Shown piece after piece: positions 41,801 to 50,898 of a stretch of 60,145 nucleotides of DNA. The DNA lies in assembly GCF_008370045.1 (NCBI RefSeq), contig NZ_VOBN01000031.1, forward strand, positions 1 to 60,145. Direction: 5' to 3'. Position 1 is the first letter of the stretch, and every line of letters starts with the position of its first letter. The notes below the pieces were generated by a model that searched no databases, had not been told where the DNA came from, and saw nothing but the letters and a program-made list of their open reading frames with translations. The position numbers and the translations under genes were made by a program. Source of the DNA: Pseudomonas sp. ANT_J12. GTDB taxonomy: Bacteria; Pseudomonadota; Gammaproteobacteria; Pseudomonadales; Pseudomonadaceae.

Positions 41801-42817
41801 CTAGCTGGCTTCGTTAAGGATAAGGCTTCGATAATGCCCCGGATTGGTCCCCGACCACTTGCGAAACGCCTTGTAGAACGAACTCGCATCAGCAAACCCC
41901 AAGCGCGCCGCTATCTCGACAAAGCTGATTGAGGGTTCGGCCAGCCAGACAATGGCCAACTCCTTGCGCACGCTGTCTTTGAGGCCCTGCCAGGTCTGCC
42001 CTTCTTCGGCCAAGCGCCGGCGTAGCGTCGAGGCGGACATGCACAACTGATGCGCCAGGGCTTCGGTTTCCGGCCATTGCTCGGCGGGCAGTTGCCGCAG
42101 GTCATGCTTGATCCGACTGGCCAGGCTCTCCGGGTCGCGGTATTTGACCAGGATGTTGGCCGGCGCGTGAGCCAGGAAGCGTTTGAGCTCTTCGGGGCTG
42201 CGCTTGATCGGCAGGTCCAGGCAATCGGCGGCGAAAATCATCCGTGTGCGCGGCCGGTCGAAGCGCAGGTTCTCGGAAAACATCACCTGATAGTCATCGC
42301 AAAAATCCGGCGCCGGGCAGCGCAGTTCGATGGCCATGATCGGAATCCGCCGCCCCGCCAGCCAACAGGCGACGCCGTGCACGATCATCCAGTAGGTGAA
42401 ATAGGTGAAGGCCCGGCGTGGGGCCTGGTCGTCTTCGAGCAAGACGATTTCCGCCAGGCTTTGCTGGCGCACCAGTTGCGCGGGCAGGTGTTCGAGCATC
42501 AATGACAAGAAGCCCAGGCCCGAAGTGAGGCCTGCGGCGAGGTTCGGCTGGACCATGGCGCAGCGACACAGAAACGCCAGGCTGCCGGATTTGAGCTGGC
42601 GCGGGTCCATGCCAAAAAACTCATCGTCGCCGCGCCGGGCCAGCAGGCGCCACAAACGAGCGTATGCGGTGGCCGGAACCCGGGCGCCGGGGCTCAACAG
42701 CAACGCCGGATCGATGCCGACTTTATGCAACACCTCGTCAGTCGCGGTGCCGGGGGCGCAGCTTTGCAGCAGCGCTTCGCGCACCAGTTGGATAGAGATG
42801 GTGTCCTTTTCCGACAT
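41801..42817 (-). CDS. AraC-family transcriptional regulator
   Basis: Regulator of 338 residues with a large N-terminal ligand domain of the Arabinose_bd/OruR-PhbR type (about 20-210) and a C-terminal AraC double helix-turn-helix (about 240-335) ending PSISFVEIAARLGFADASSF and the GTNPGHYR motif. It lies upstream of and in the same direction as the acyl-CoA synthetase group and is the likely regulator of that group. Ligand unknown. Confidence 0.85.
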   Translation of the reverse strand: MSEKDTISIQLVREALLQSCAPGTATDEVLHKVGIDPALLLSPGARVPATAYARLWRLLARRGDDEFFGMDPRQLKSGSLAFLCRCAMVQPNLAAGLTSGLGFLSLMLEHLPAQLVRQQSLAEIVLLEDDQAPRRAFTYFTYWMIVHGVACWLAGRRIPIMAIELRCPAPDFCDDYQVMFSENLRFDRPRTRMIFAADCLDLPIKRSPEELKRFLAHAPANILVKYRDPESLASRIKHDLRQLPAEQWPETEALAHQLCMSASTLRRRLAEEGQTWQGLKDSVRKELAIVWLAEPSISFVEIAARLGFADASSFYKAFRKWSGTNPGHYRSLILNEAS

Positions 42818-42973
42818 TGAACGTCACTCGAGCGCACTGAATAATCTGTCGGCCATCTTAGGCAGCACGCCGTAAAAAGCCAGTCTTGTGCAAAAGCCGA
42901 CTCAATTACCGCAGCGGATGGCCGATAGGCTGTTGCCGGGAATTCCGGTAATGGACATGGAGTTGTGAACGTT

Positions 42974-44677
42974 ATGATCGTCGGCATTGATTTGGGCACG
43001 ACCAACAGCCTGGTTGCGGTGTGGCGCAATGGCGCGCCCGAACTGGTCCCCAACGCCCTGGAAAGCCTGTTGACCCCAAGCGTGGTGGGCCTCGATGACG
43101 AGGGTCGGGTGCTGGTCGGTCAGGCCGCCAAAGAGCGTTTGCAGACGCATCCTCACCTGACGGCGGCATTGTTCAAGCGCCACATGGGCAGTGCCCATGA
43201 ACTGCGCCTTGGCACCCGCTCGTTCCGCCCGGAAGAGTTGTCGGCACTGGTGCTGCGCAGCCTGAAGGAAGACGTCGAGCGCCACTATGGCGAAACGGTC
43301 ACTGAAGCCGTCATCAGCGTCCCCGCCTATTTCAATGACGGGCAGCGCAAAGCCACGAAAATCGCCGGCGAACTGGCCGGGCTCAAGGTCGAGCGGCTGA
43401 TCAACGAACCGACGGCGGCCGCCCTCGCCTACGGACTGCATCAACGTGACAGCGCCAGTTCGTTCCTGGTGTTCGACCTCGGTGGCGGTACATTCGATGT
43501 GTCGATCCTCGAACTGTTCGATGGCGTCATGGAAGTGCGCGCCAGCGCCGGCGATAACTTTCTCGGTGGTGAAGACTTCGACACCGTGCTGGTGCAGGCC
43601 TTTACCGCCGCCCACGCCAATCGCATCGACCTGCCCTCGCTGACCGAGCCGACGATCGCCCATCGTTTGCGCCGCGAAGCCGAGCGTGTGCGCCATGCCC
43701 TTGGCCAGGCCGACAGCGCGACCTTCGTCCTGCGCCATGGCGACGGCCAATGGGAGCAGACGTTCACCCAGGCGCAACTGGCCGACCTCTGCGCGCCGCT
43801 GCTGATGCGCCTGCGTACGCCGATCGAAACCGCGCTGCGCGACGCGCGCATTCGGCCGTCGGAGCTGGATGAAGTGCTGCTGGTGGGCGGTACGACCCGC
43901 ATGCCGATGATTCGGCGCATGGTCGCCGGGCTGTTCGGCCGGTTTCCTTCGATTGCGCTCAACCCGGACGAATCGATTGCGCTGGGCGCGGCGGTGCAAG
44001 CGGCCCTCAAGGCCCGGGATGCGGCACTGGAAGAGGTGGTGTTGACCGACGTTTGCCCGTACACCCTCGGGATCGAAGTCGCGGTCAGCGTCGGCGAAAA
44101 TGCGCAAGCCGGTCACTACCTGCCGATTATCGAGCGTAACTGTGTGGTGCCGGTGAGCCGGGTCAAAACGGTCTCAACCCTGCGCCACCATCAGCGCGTG
44201 GTGCAGTTGAAGATCTATCAGGGCGAAAGTCGCTGGGTAAAAGAAAACATTTACCTGGGGGAAATGGACATTGAGGTGCCCGTGGCGCCGGCGGGCGAGA
44301 TCAGCATCGATGTACGCTTCACCTACGATAACAACGGCCTGCTCGAAGCCGAGGCGCTGATCAACCGCACGGGTGAGCGCCGGGTCCTGGTGATCGAAAA
44401 CAATCCCGGCGTCCTCGCTCCCGATGAGATCCAGCAACGCCTGGCCGCACTGGCCAACCTCAAGGTTCATCCGCGCGAGCAGCAGGTCAACAGCCTGCTC
44501 AATGCCCGTCTCGAGCGGCTGTATCAGGAAAGCCTCGGCGATTTGCGCCAACGCATCGATCAAATCGCCAATCGCTTCCAGCAAGTGCTCGATACCCAGG
44601 ATGAACGCGCGATTCGCGAACTGCGCCTGCAACTGACGCAACAGCTCGATGAGCTGGAACAAGGCGTGTGGCGGTGA
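42974..44677 (+). CDS. hscC: HscC, DnaK/Hsp70-family chaperone
   Basis: Hsp70 of 567 residues, shorter than DnaK (about 640) as is typical of HscC. The ATPase domain shows GIDLGTTNS, VFDLGGGTFDVSIL and LVGGTTRMPMIRRM; the substrate-binding domain follows from about residue 375, and the lid is short and helical. ATG 42974 is chosen because GGAG lies 11 bases upstream; GTG 42965 is too close to it. A J-domain-like partner gene overlaps its stop, and a DUF3829-like gene follows. Confidence 0.9.
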   Translation: MIVGIDLGTTNSLVAVWRNGAPELVPNALESLLTPSVVGLDDEGRVLVGQAAKERLQTHPHLTAALFKRHMGSAHELRLGTRSFRPEELSALVLRSLKEDVERHYGETVTEAVISVPAYFNDGQRKATKIAGELAGLKVERLINEPTAAALAYGLHQRDSASSFLVFDLGGGTFDVSILELFDGVMEVRASAGDNFLGGEDFDTVLVQAFTAAHANRIDLPSLTEPTIAHRLRREAERVRHALGQADSATFVLRHGDGQWEQTFTQAQLADLCAPLLMRLRTPIETALRDARIRPSELDEVLLVGGTTRMPMIRRMVAGLFGRFPSIALNPDESIALGAAVQAALKARDAALEEVVLTDVCPYTLGIEVAVSVGENAQAGHYLPIIERNCVVPVSRVKTVSTLRHHQRVVQLKIYQGESRWVKENIYLGEMDIEVPVAPAGEISIDVRFTYDNNGLLEAEALINRTGERRVLVIENNPGVLAPDEIQQRLAALANLKVHPREQQVNSLLNARLERLYQESLGDLRQRIDQIANRFQQVLDTQDERAIRELRLQLTQQLDELEQGVWR

Positions 44678-46398
44678 ATTGCTGGGCCATTCTGGGGCTG
44701 GAAGCCGATGCCGATTCACGCAGCATCAAGCGCCAATACGCAACCCTGCTCAAAGCCCACCGCCCGGATGAAGACCCCAGCGGTTTTCAGCGTCTGCGCG
44801 AAGCCTACGAACAGGCGCTGGAATGGAGCCGCCGCGAACCGGCGATGGAATCGAGGCCTCGTGAACCGGCGATGGCGCCGCTCACTCAGCACCCCGTCAC
44901 CACGGAAACAGAGCCTGCCGCGCCGCCGCTTGAACCGGTGCTCAGTTTTGAGCTGGAGCATCTGGAGGTTGAGCGCACCCACGGCGCACATCGGGCGGCG
45001 CAGTTACTCGAAGACGTTACGGCTGATCAACTCGATCAGCGTCTGGCCCAGGCCCGGGTGTCTCATTGCAGCCGGGAGTTCGAAGATCAGTTACTAACGT
45101 TATGCCTGTCACCGCGCGACGACAGGCGATTGTTGATCGCCTGGGGGATGGAGCAGTTCCGCTGGTTCACCGCCTGGCAACGCCCGGATTTATCGCCGCA
45201 CGAGCTTGAGTGGGTGCTTCGCGCACACTGCGAGCAAGTGGAAGAGGATTTGCGCGAGCGGCTGGACGCAGGCCAGGTCGACGCCTTCATCAAGCGCTAT
45301 CGGGTGCTTAAGAAAGTCGACTGGCTGCAGTCGTTCGAACGCCACGACTGGTTCAATGCAACGTTGGCCCGTTTACTGTTGGAGTCGAGTTTCTGGTCGC
45401 AGCATGTGTTCGAAACGCTGTGCTCCCATCAGCAGTGGAATGCGGCCGAAAATGGAGGGCGTTGCCCGCCCGCTTATTGGTCGGCACTGGTGCAGCGTCA
45501 AGACGAGCAAGCGTTTCTTGAAACACTGGAACGCCTGGCGGTCCTGAATGATCGTGATCCCCTGAGCCGCGCATCGCGCTTGTTGTTGACGCCGATGACC
45601 GACACCGAGCGAAGCGCCTTCGCTCGGCGTTTCTTTGAAGCGGACTGGAACGCCTGCCGCACGCTCAGCGAGAAGCTGCGGCGCCTGGACCCGGCGCGAT
45701 GCCAAGCCATGCCCAACGGCGATCCGTATTTCTGGAAGGCGCTGATGCAGCCCCGCCGCGCCTGGCCGATGTTCGCCGGGTTGCTTGGGGCATCGCTCAC
45801 GTGGGCCGCCGGTGAATACCTCAGTGATCAATCCGGGCTCGGCGCCAGCTTCGCCGCAATGCTGTTCTGGCTCTGTGTGCTGGCGACGCCTGGCGCGGCG
45901 TTGCTGTGGGCCTGGTGCCCGATGGCGGACCGGTTCTGGTCATTGGATGTGCGCTTGAGCAGCGTTTTATCGCCCCGGCTCAGTTTCAGGCGCCCTGCTC
46001 CACTGGTGCTGCGTGAGTTGCTGCCTTGTTGGTTGATGGGGGCGCTGACCTGGGCCTGCTGTGGCGCAGCAGCCTTTGCCAGCTACACCGTGGTGCTGCT
46101 GACGCTGGGCGGATTGAGTCGCGTGGCCTGGCCGCAGGCGTTAACCATCAAGCGGCCCGAGGTGCGGCTGCCTGCCTTGAGCGCGGCAGCATCGATAGCG
46201 CTGATGATCGGGGTCATCGGTACGACGTTCCTGGTTTACATCATTGTCAGCAGTCAGTTGATGGGCCCGGATCAAGGTTTGCAACCGTTTGCCAAGCGTG
46301 GCTGCAACGGATCTCTGGACAGCCGTCAGGAATGCCGGATCGCCCCCACCCAGGCGCAATGGTATGGGCAATCACCTGCACGGGAGGTTCGGCCATGA
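44674..46398 (+). CDS. Membrane-bound J-domain-like cochaperone
   Basis: Protein of about 574 residues. The N-terminal 60 residues form a J-like domain starting CWAILGLEADAD, but the loop reads HRPDEDP with a residue inserted between H and PD, as in the DjlB/DjlC group associated with HscC. A long helical soluble part follows, then four membrane segments (about 360-380, 392-415, 448-479 and 502-530). GTG 44674 overlaps the hscC stop; GTG 44668 is in frame too. It probably recruits HscC to the inner membrane. Client proteins are unknown. Confidence 0.78.
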   Translation: MNCWAILGLEADADSRSIKRQYATLLKAHRPDEDPSGFQRLREAYEQALEWSRREPAMESRPREPAMAPLTQHPVTTETEPAAPPLEPVLSFELEHLEVERTHGAHRAAQLLEDVTADQLDQRLAQARVSHCSREFEDQLLTLCLSPRDDRRLLIAWGMEQFRWFTAWQRPDLSPHELEWVLRAHCEQVEEDLRERLDAGQVDAFIKRYRVLKKVDWLQSFERHDWFNATLARLLLESSFWSQHVFETLCSHQQWNAAENGGRCPPAYWSALVQRQDEQAFLETLERLAVLNDRDPLSRASRLLLTPMTDTERSAFARRFFEADWNACRTLSEKLRRLDPARCQAMPNGDPYFWKALMQPRRAWPMFAGLLGASLTWAAGEYLSDQSGLGASFAAMLFWLCVLATPGAALLWAWCPMADRFWSLDVRLSSVLSPRLSFRRPAPLVLRELLPCWLMGALTWACCGAAAFASYTVVLLTLGGLSRVAWPQALTIKRPEVRLPALSAAASIALMIGVIGTTFLVYIIVSSQLMGPDQGLQPFAKRGCNGSLDSRQECRIAPTQAQWYGQSPAREVRP

Positions 46399-47402
46399 GC
46401 AGACGCATCAAGGCAATCGTCATCACCGCCGTGCTCACAGTGACTTTTCTTGGCATGTTGCGGGAACATCAGAACACCCTGCTGGCGCCGATTCAGCGTT
46501 GGCTCCAACAGCCCGGCCTCGCAGAGCAGGAAAAAGCCACTGCCCTGCGTCCGTTGATTGCCTGCCTGAACGCGGTCGACAGCCGCTGGCGTCATGCCTA
46601 TAGCCACTACTTGAAGCGCGGTAGACCCGTCGATCCGACCCTGAAAGCGCGTTTCCCCGAAGACTTCGAGCCGATGGTCAGCGTGCGCGAGGGGCTTGAC
46701 TACCCGAGTGTTCACGCGGCGTATGGCTGTCGGCTGAACACCGCGCAAAAAGACAATCTGCAGAAGTCGGCACCTGAGTTGCTACCGTTGCAAAATCGTT
46801 TTGAAGCGATGCTGACGGCCGCCAACGAAGCGGCCGGGAGCTTCGATTTTTTCAGCCCCAAACCCCTCTATTCCGTCAGTCCCGCTGACAAGGCCGAGCG
46901 CGACGCCCTGTTTATCCCGCTGGTCAACGACTACCTCGACGCCTCTGACCAACTGCGCCGTGCGCTGGATACACAGGACCAGGCTCTGCGCCAGGTCCAG
47001 CTCGAACAGCTCAAGACGCGGGATCAACTCAAGTACGCGCACATCCTCACCTACATGCTCGAAGCGCGAACCCTGATGCTCAAGCTCGACGAGCGTGTTC
47101 GTGAGCAGCGCTTTAGTGCCAATGACCTGAGCGGCGCGACCCTTGCGCTGCAACAAGCCTGGGACGACGGCAGCCAATACCTGCAAGCCCACCCGGCCAC
47201 CAGCAATGCCGATTACCCGGAAACCATCTGGAACTACGTGCGCTTGCCCGGCAAGCATTACCTGGACGCGGTCAACACACTGCGCGACGACTGGGCCGCC
47301 AAAGCCCCGCCGCAACAATTGAGTGACGACTATGAGCGGATCGGACGCCGCTATGATCAGTTGATCGAGGTGTACAACGACCGGGTGAATCCACTGTTTT
47401 AA
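46395..47402 (+). CDS. DUF3829-like membrane-anchored protein
   Basis: Protein of 335 residues with a single N-terminal membrane segment (about 6-24) and a mostly helical periplasmic domain. LIACLNAVDSRWRHAYSHYL and the C-terminal YDQLIEVYNDRVNPLF match my memory of the DUF3829 family. It overlaps the J-protein stop by 4 bases, so the three genes form one coupled unit. The function is unknown; it may be a periplasmic component or client of the chaperone pair. Confidence 0.7.
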   Translation: MSRRIKAIVITAVLTVTFLGMLREHQNTLLAPIQRWLQQPGLAEQEKATALRPLIACLNAVDSRWRHAYSHYLKRGRPVDPTLKARFPEDFEPMVSVREGLDYPSVHAAYGCRLNTAQKDNLQKSAPELLPLQNRFEAMLTAANEAAGSFDFFSPKPLYSVSPADKAERDALFIPLVNDYLDASDQLRRALDTQDQALRQVQLEQLKTRDQLKYAHILTYMLEARTLMLKLDERVREQRFSANDLSGATLALQQAWDDGSQYLQAHPATSNADYPETIWNYVRLPGKHYLDAVNTLRDDWAAKAPPQQLSDDYERIGRRYDQLIEVYNDRVNPLF

Positions 47403-47459
47403 AGGGGCACTTGATCAGGTGTTCAGCTTAGGTTCAGCTAAAGTCAATAGATGGCATAT

Positions 47460-47478
47460 GAGAATGAGTGTCATTATG
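47460..47478. promoter_or_regulatory. Fur box upstream of efeU
   Basis: GAGAATGAGTGTCATTATG matches 14 of 19 positions of the Fur consensus (GATAATGATAATCATTATC). It lies 38 bases before the EfeU start, at the promoter of the iron uptake operon. Iron repression of the operon is the natural reading. Confidence 0.75.
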
Positions 47479-47515
47479 TTACAAATTAGCAACCTAACTA
47501 ACACTACGGTGCTGA

Positions 47516-48355
47516 ATGCTTGTTCCCTTTTTGATCATGCTGCGCGAAGGCATTGAAGCCGCGTTGATCGTCGGCATCATTGCCAGTTACCTCAAGCAGA
47601 CCGGTCGTGGCCAGTGGATGCCCGCCGTGTGGATTGGCGTGTTTCTCGCCGCTGCGCTGGCCCTGCTGGTCGGCGGTGGCCTGGAGTTGATGAGCGCCGA
47701 GTTCCCGCAGAAGCAACAGGAACTGTTCGAAGGCATCGTCGGTCTGGTCGCCGTCGGCATCCTCAGTTCGATGGTGTTCTGGATGCGCAAGGTGGCGCGT
47801 TCGATCAAGCATTCCCTGCACGTGTCCCTCGATCACGCCCTGGCCGGTTCCAAGCATCAGGTCACGGCGCTGATCGCGATGGTGTTTTTCGCCGTGGCCC
47901 GGGAAGGCCTGGAAACCGTATTTTTCCTGCTCGCGGTGTTCCAGCAAAGCGAAGGCCCCGGGGCACCGATTGGCGCCCTGCTCGGTCTGGTCCTGGCGAT
48001 CATCGTCGGCTTCCTCATCTATACCGGCAGCATGCGCCTGAACCTCGGCGCGTTCTTCCGCTGGACTGGCCTGTTCATCCTCGTGGTGGCCGCCGGCATC
48101 CTCTCCAACTCGGTGCAAGCCCTGCACGAAGCCGGCGTGTGGAATCACCTGCAAACCGTGCTCTTCGACTTCAGCGCCACGCTGCCGATGGACGGCCCGC
48201 TGGGCTCGGTGCTGGCCGGCATGTTCGGTTACCAGGACGCACCCACCGTCAGCACCCTCGGCGCATATCTGATTTATCTGGTGGTGGCGCTGGTGATGTT
48301 CTTCCTCCCCGCCCCCGCGCCCACCAAGCAACCTTCTTCCGTTTCCAGCCAGTAA
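47516..48355 (+). CDS. efeU: EfeU, FTR1-family iron permease
   Basis: Seven-helix inner-membrane permease of 279 residues. Both REGxE iron-binding motifs are present: REGIEAALI near residue 10 and REGLETVFF near residue 128. It imports ferric or ferrous iron delivered by EfeO. ATG 47516 has little Shine-Dalgarno sequence. First gene of a four-gene operon behind a Fur box. Confidence 0.93.
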   Translation: MLVPFLIMLREGIEAALIVGIIASYLKQTGRGQWMPAVWIGVFLAAALALLVGGGLELMSAEFPQKQQELFEGIVGLVAVGILSSMVFWMRKVARSIKHSLHVSLDHALAGSKHQVTALIAMVFFAVAREGLETVFFLLAVFQQSEGPGAPIGALLGLVLAIIVGFLIYTGSMRLNLGAFFRWTGLFILVVAAGILSNSVQALHEAGVWNHLQTVLFDFSATLPMDGPLGSVLAGMFGYQDAPTVSTLGAYLIYLVVALVMFFLPAPAPTKQPSSVSSQ

Positions 48356-48363
48356 GGGCTTTC

Positions 48364-49563
48364 ATGTCAACGCCAACTCCTCCCGTGGCTTCCCCTCCCC
48401 GCGCGCTGCGCTGGGCGGTGGCCGGTTCGGTGATCGTGATGATCGCGGCCGGCGGCCTGTTCTACTACGCCTCGAAAATGGCCGCGGCCAAGCGCCAGAC
48501 CAACCACGATGAAGTGGTGGTGAACATTCACCCTAAAAGTTGTGAGCCGAATGCGCTGACGGTCCCGGCCGGGCATTCGAGTTTCCGCATCGTCAACCGC
48601 TCCGACCGGGCGGTGGAATGGGAAATCCTCGACGGCGTGCTGGTGGTCGAAGAGCGGGAAAACATCGCGCCGGGCCTGAGCCAGGTGATCAACGCCAACC
48701 TGGCCCCCGGCGACTATGCGATCACTTGCGGTTTGCTCAGCAACCCGCGCGGCACCTTGCACGTGACGCCGACCGCCGCGTCCGATGCTGCCGCCAAGGC
48801 CCGGCCGTCGATGGTTGCGTTCATCGGGCCGCTGTCGGAATTTCGCGTGTACCTGAGCAGCCAGAGCAGCGCGCTGATCAGAGCCACGACCGCGCTCAAA
48901 GACGCCATCGAGGCCGGCGACCTGGCGCAAGCCCAGGCGCTTTACGTGCCGGCCCGCGTCGCCTATCAGCGGATCGCCCCGGCGGCACAGCGGCTGGCCG
49001 AGCTGGACAACGCCGTCAACGCCCGGGCCGATTACTTCGAAAAACGCGAACAGGATCCGGCCTTCACCGGTTTCCATCGCCTCGAATACGCGCTGTTCCA
49101 GCAACGCAAACTCGACGCCCTGACGCCGGTGGCCATGCAATTGATCATCGACATCACCACGCTCAAACAGCAATTGCTCGCCCAATCCCTGCCACCGGAG
49201 CAGTTGGTGAGCATCGTGGTGCGCACCCTCAACAGCATCGCCGACGTACGCGCCAGCAGCGGTGAAGAGGAGCGCTACAGCCACACCGACCTGAACGGCT
49301 TCGTCGCCAACCTCGACGTGACCCGCAAAGTGGTCGACCTGTTGCGGCCGTTGCTGAGCAAGTCGGCCGCCGAGCTGCTGCCGAAGATCGACAGCGCCAT
49401 CGCCGCATTCGACGCCGAACTCAACGGCTTCCAGGTCAAGGATGGCTACGCCAGCTACGACACGGTCAGTGCCGAGCAGCGCAAACAGATCGCCGACAAG
49501 GCCAAGGCCCTGGCCGCCTTGCTCGACGAAATCGATCCAGCCCTTGGCCTTTCCGGCCTGTAA
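48364..49563 (+). CDS. efeO: EfeO, cupredoxin plus M75 iron-binding protein
   Basis: Periplasmic protein of 399 residues. An N-terminal membrane segment (about 15-38) without an obvious cleavage site suggests a membrane anchor. Residues about 50-140 form a cupredoxin domain with a cysteine-containing C-terminal loop (YAITCGLL), and residues about 150-395 form the M75/imelysin domain with the HxxE motif in GFHRLEYAL. It binds iron for transfer to EfeU. Eight bases separate it from efeU. Confidence 0.92.
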   Translation: MSTPTPPVASPPRALRWAVAGSVIVMIAAGGLFYYASKMAAAKRQTNHDEVVVNIHPKSCEPNALTVPAGHSSFRIVNRSDRAVEWEILDGVLVVEERENIAPGLSQVINANLAPGDYAITCGLLSNPRGTLHVTPTAASDAAAKARPSMVAFIGPLSEFRVYLSSQSSALIRATTALKDAIEAGDLAQAQALYVPARVAYQRIAPAAQRLAELDNAVNARADYFEKREQDPAFTGFHRLEYALFQQRKLDALTPVAMQLIIDITTLKQQLLAQSLPPEQLVSIVVRTLNSIADVRASSGEEERYSHTDLNGFVANLDVTRKVVDLLRPLLSKSAAELLPKIDSAIAAFDAELNGFQVKDGYASYDTVSAEQRKQIADKAKALAALLDEIDPALGLSGL

Positions 49564-49581
49564 GCAGAAGACGACTTTTAG

Positions 49582-50877
49582 ATGAAAGACTTAGAACAGT
49601 TTTCCGCCCAGCGTCGCCGCGTCTTGATGGGCATGGGCGCCGCCGGTGTCGCGTTGGCCGGCAGTGCCCTGAGCTGCCCGGCGATGGCCGCGTCCAGCCA
49701 GGTGACCGAAGCCCCGAGCAGCGAAAAGACCGAAGACCGCCACGCCTTTTACGGCCAGCACCAGAGCGGCATCGTCACGCCGCGCCCGGCGTCGGGCATG
49801 TTGGTGTCGTTCGATGTACTGGCCAGCGACCGGGAAGACCTGGAGCGGCTGTTCCGCACCCTCAACGAGCGCATCGCGTTCCTGATGAAGGGCGGCCCGG
49901 TGACCCAAGTCGATCCGAAGTTGCCGCCGGTGGATTCGGGGATCCTCGGCCCAGTGGTCACGCCGGACAACCTGACCATCACCGTGTCCGTCGGCGAGTC
50001 GCTGTTCGACGAGCGCTTCGGCCTGGCCAACGCCAAACCCAAGCGCCTGATCCGCATGGTCGGTTTTCCCAACGATGCCCTGGAAGCGGATTGCTGCCAT
50101 GGCGACTTGAGCTTGCAGTTCTGCGCCAACACCACCGACACCAACATCCACGCCCTGCGCGACATCGTGAAAAACCTGCCGGACCTGCTGCTGGTGCGCT
50201 GGAAACAGGAAGGCAGCGTGCCGCCGCAAGCCCCGGCCAAACCCGGTGTGCCGGCGCAAAGCGCGCGTAACTTTTTGGGCTTTCGTGATGGCTCGGCCAA
50301 CCCCGATTCCAACGATGCCAAGGCCATGGACAGCATCGTCTGGGTCCAGCCTGGCAGCGACGAACCGGCCTGGGCTGCGAATGGCAGCTATCAAGCGGTG
50401 CGGATCATCCGCAACTTCGTCGAACGCTGGGACCGCACGCCCCTGCAGGAACAGGAAAGCATCCTCGGCCGGGTCAAAAGCACCGGCGCACCGATGGGCG
50501 GCGAGCATGAAGGCCAGGTCCCGGACTACGCCAAGGACCCGCAAGGCAAGTTGACCAAGCTCGACGCGCACATCCGCCTGGCCAACCCGCGCACCGCCGC
50601 GACCCAGGCCAACCTGATCCTGCGCCGACCGTTCAACTACTCCAACGGCGTGAACAAGAACGGCCAGCTCGAAATGGGCCTGCTGTTCATCTGCTACCAA
50701 GCGGACCTGGAAAAAGGCTTCATCACCGTCCAGACCCGACTCAACGGTGAACCGTTGGAGGAATACCTCAAGCCAGTGGGCGGCGGGTACTTCTTCACCT
50801 TGCCGGGTGTCTCGGGCGACAAGGACTTTATCGGTCGCTCGCTGCTTGCCGCGACACAACCCACAAAAACTGCATAG
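49582..50877 (+). CDS. efeB: EfeB, Tat-exported DyP-type haem peroxidase
   Basis: Peroxidase of 431 residues. The Tat signal QRRRVLMGMGAAG begins near residue 10. The DyP motif GxxDG appears in FLGFRDGSANPD near residue 234, and the haem region with conserved arginine lies in RRPFNYSNG. It is reported in E. coli to oxidise ferrous iron for the Efe system or release iron from haem. Third gene of the efe operon. Confidence 0.93.
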   Translation: MKDLEQFSAQRRRVLMGMGAAGVALAGSALSCPAMAASSQVTEAPSSEKTEDRHAFYGQHQSGIVTPRPASGMLVSFDVLASDREDLERLFRTLNERIAFLMKGGPVTQVDPKLPPVDSGILGPVVTPDNLTITVSVGESLFDERFGLANAKPKRLIRMVGFPNDALEADCCHGDLSLQFCANTTDTNIHALRDIVKNLPDLLLVRWKQEGSVPPQAPAKPGVPAQSARNFLGFRDGSANPDSNDAKAMDSIVWVQPGSDEPAWAANGSYQAVRIIRNFVERWDRTPLQEQESILGRVKSTGAPMGGEHEGQVPDYAKDPQGKLTKLDAHIRLANPRTAATQANLILRRPFNYSNGVNKNGQLEMGLLFICYQADLEKGFITVQTRLNGEPLEEYLKPVGGGYFFTLPGVSGDKDFIGRSLLAATQPTKTA

Positions 50878-50898
50878 CCCCCAACACGGAACCGTCCC

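Noticed and set aside
47614..49563. Reading efeU and efeO as one fused protein because one frame is open from inside efeU through efeO
   Set aside because: Within efeU this frame is not the one that carries the REGxE motifs; efeO has its own ATG at 48364 eight bases after the efeU stop.
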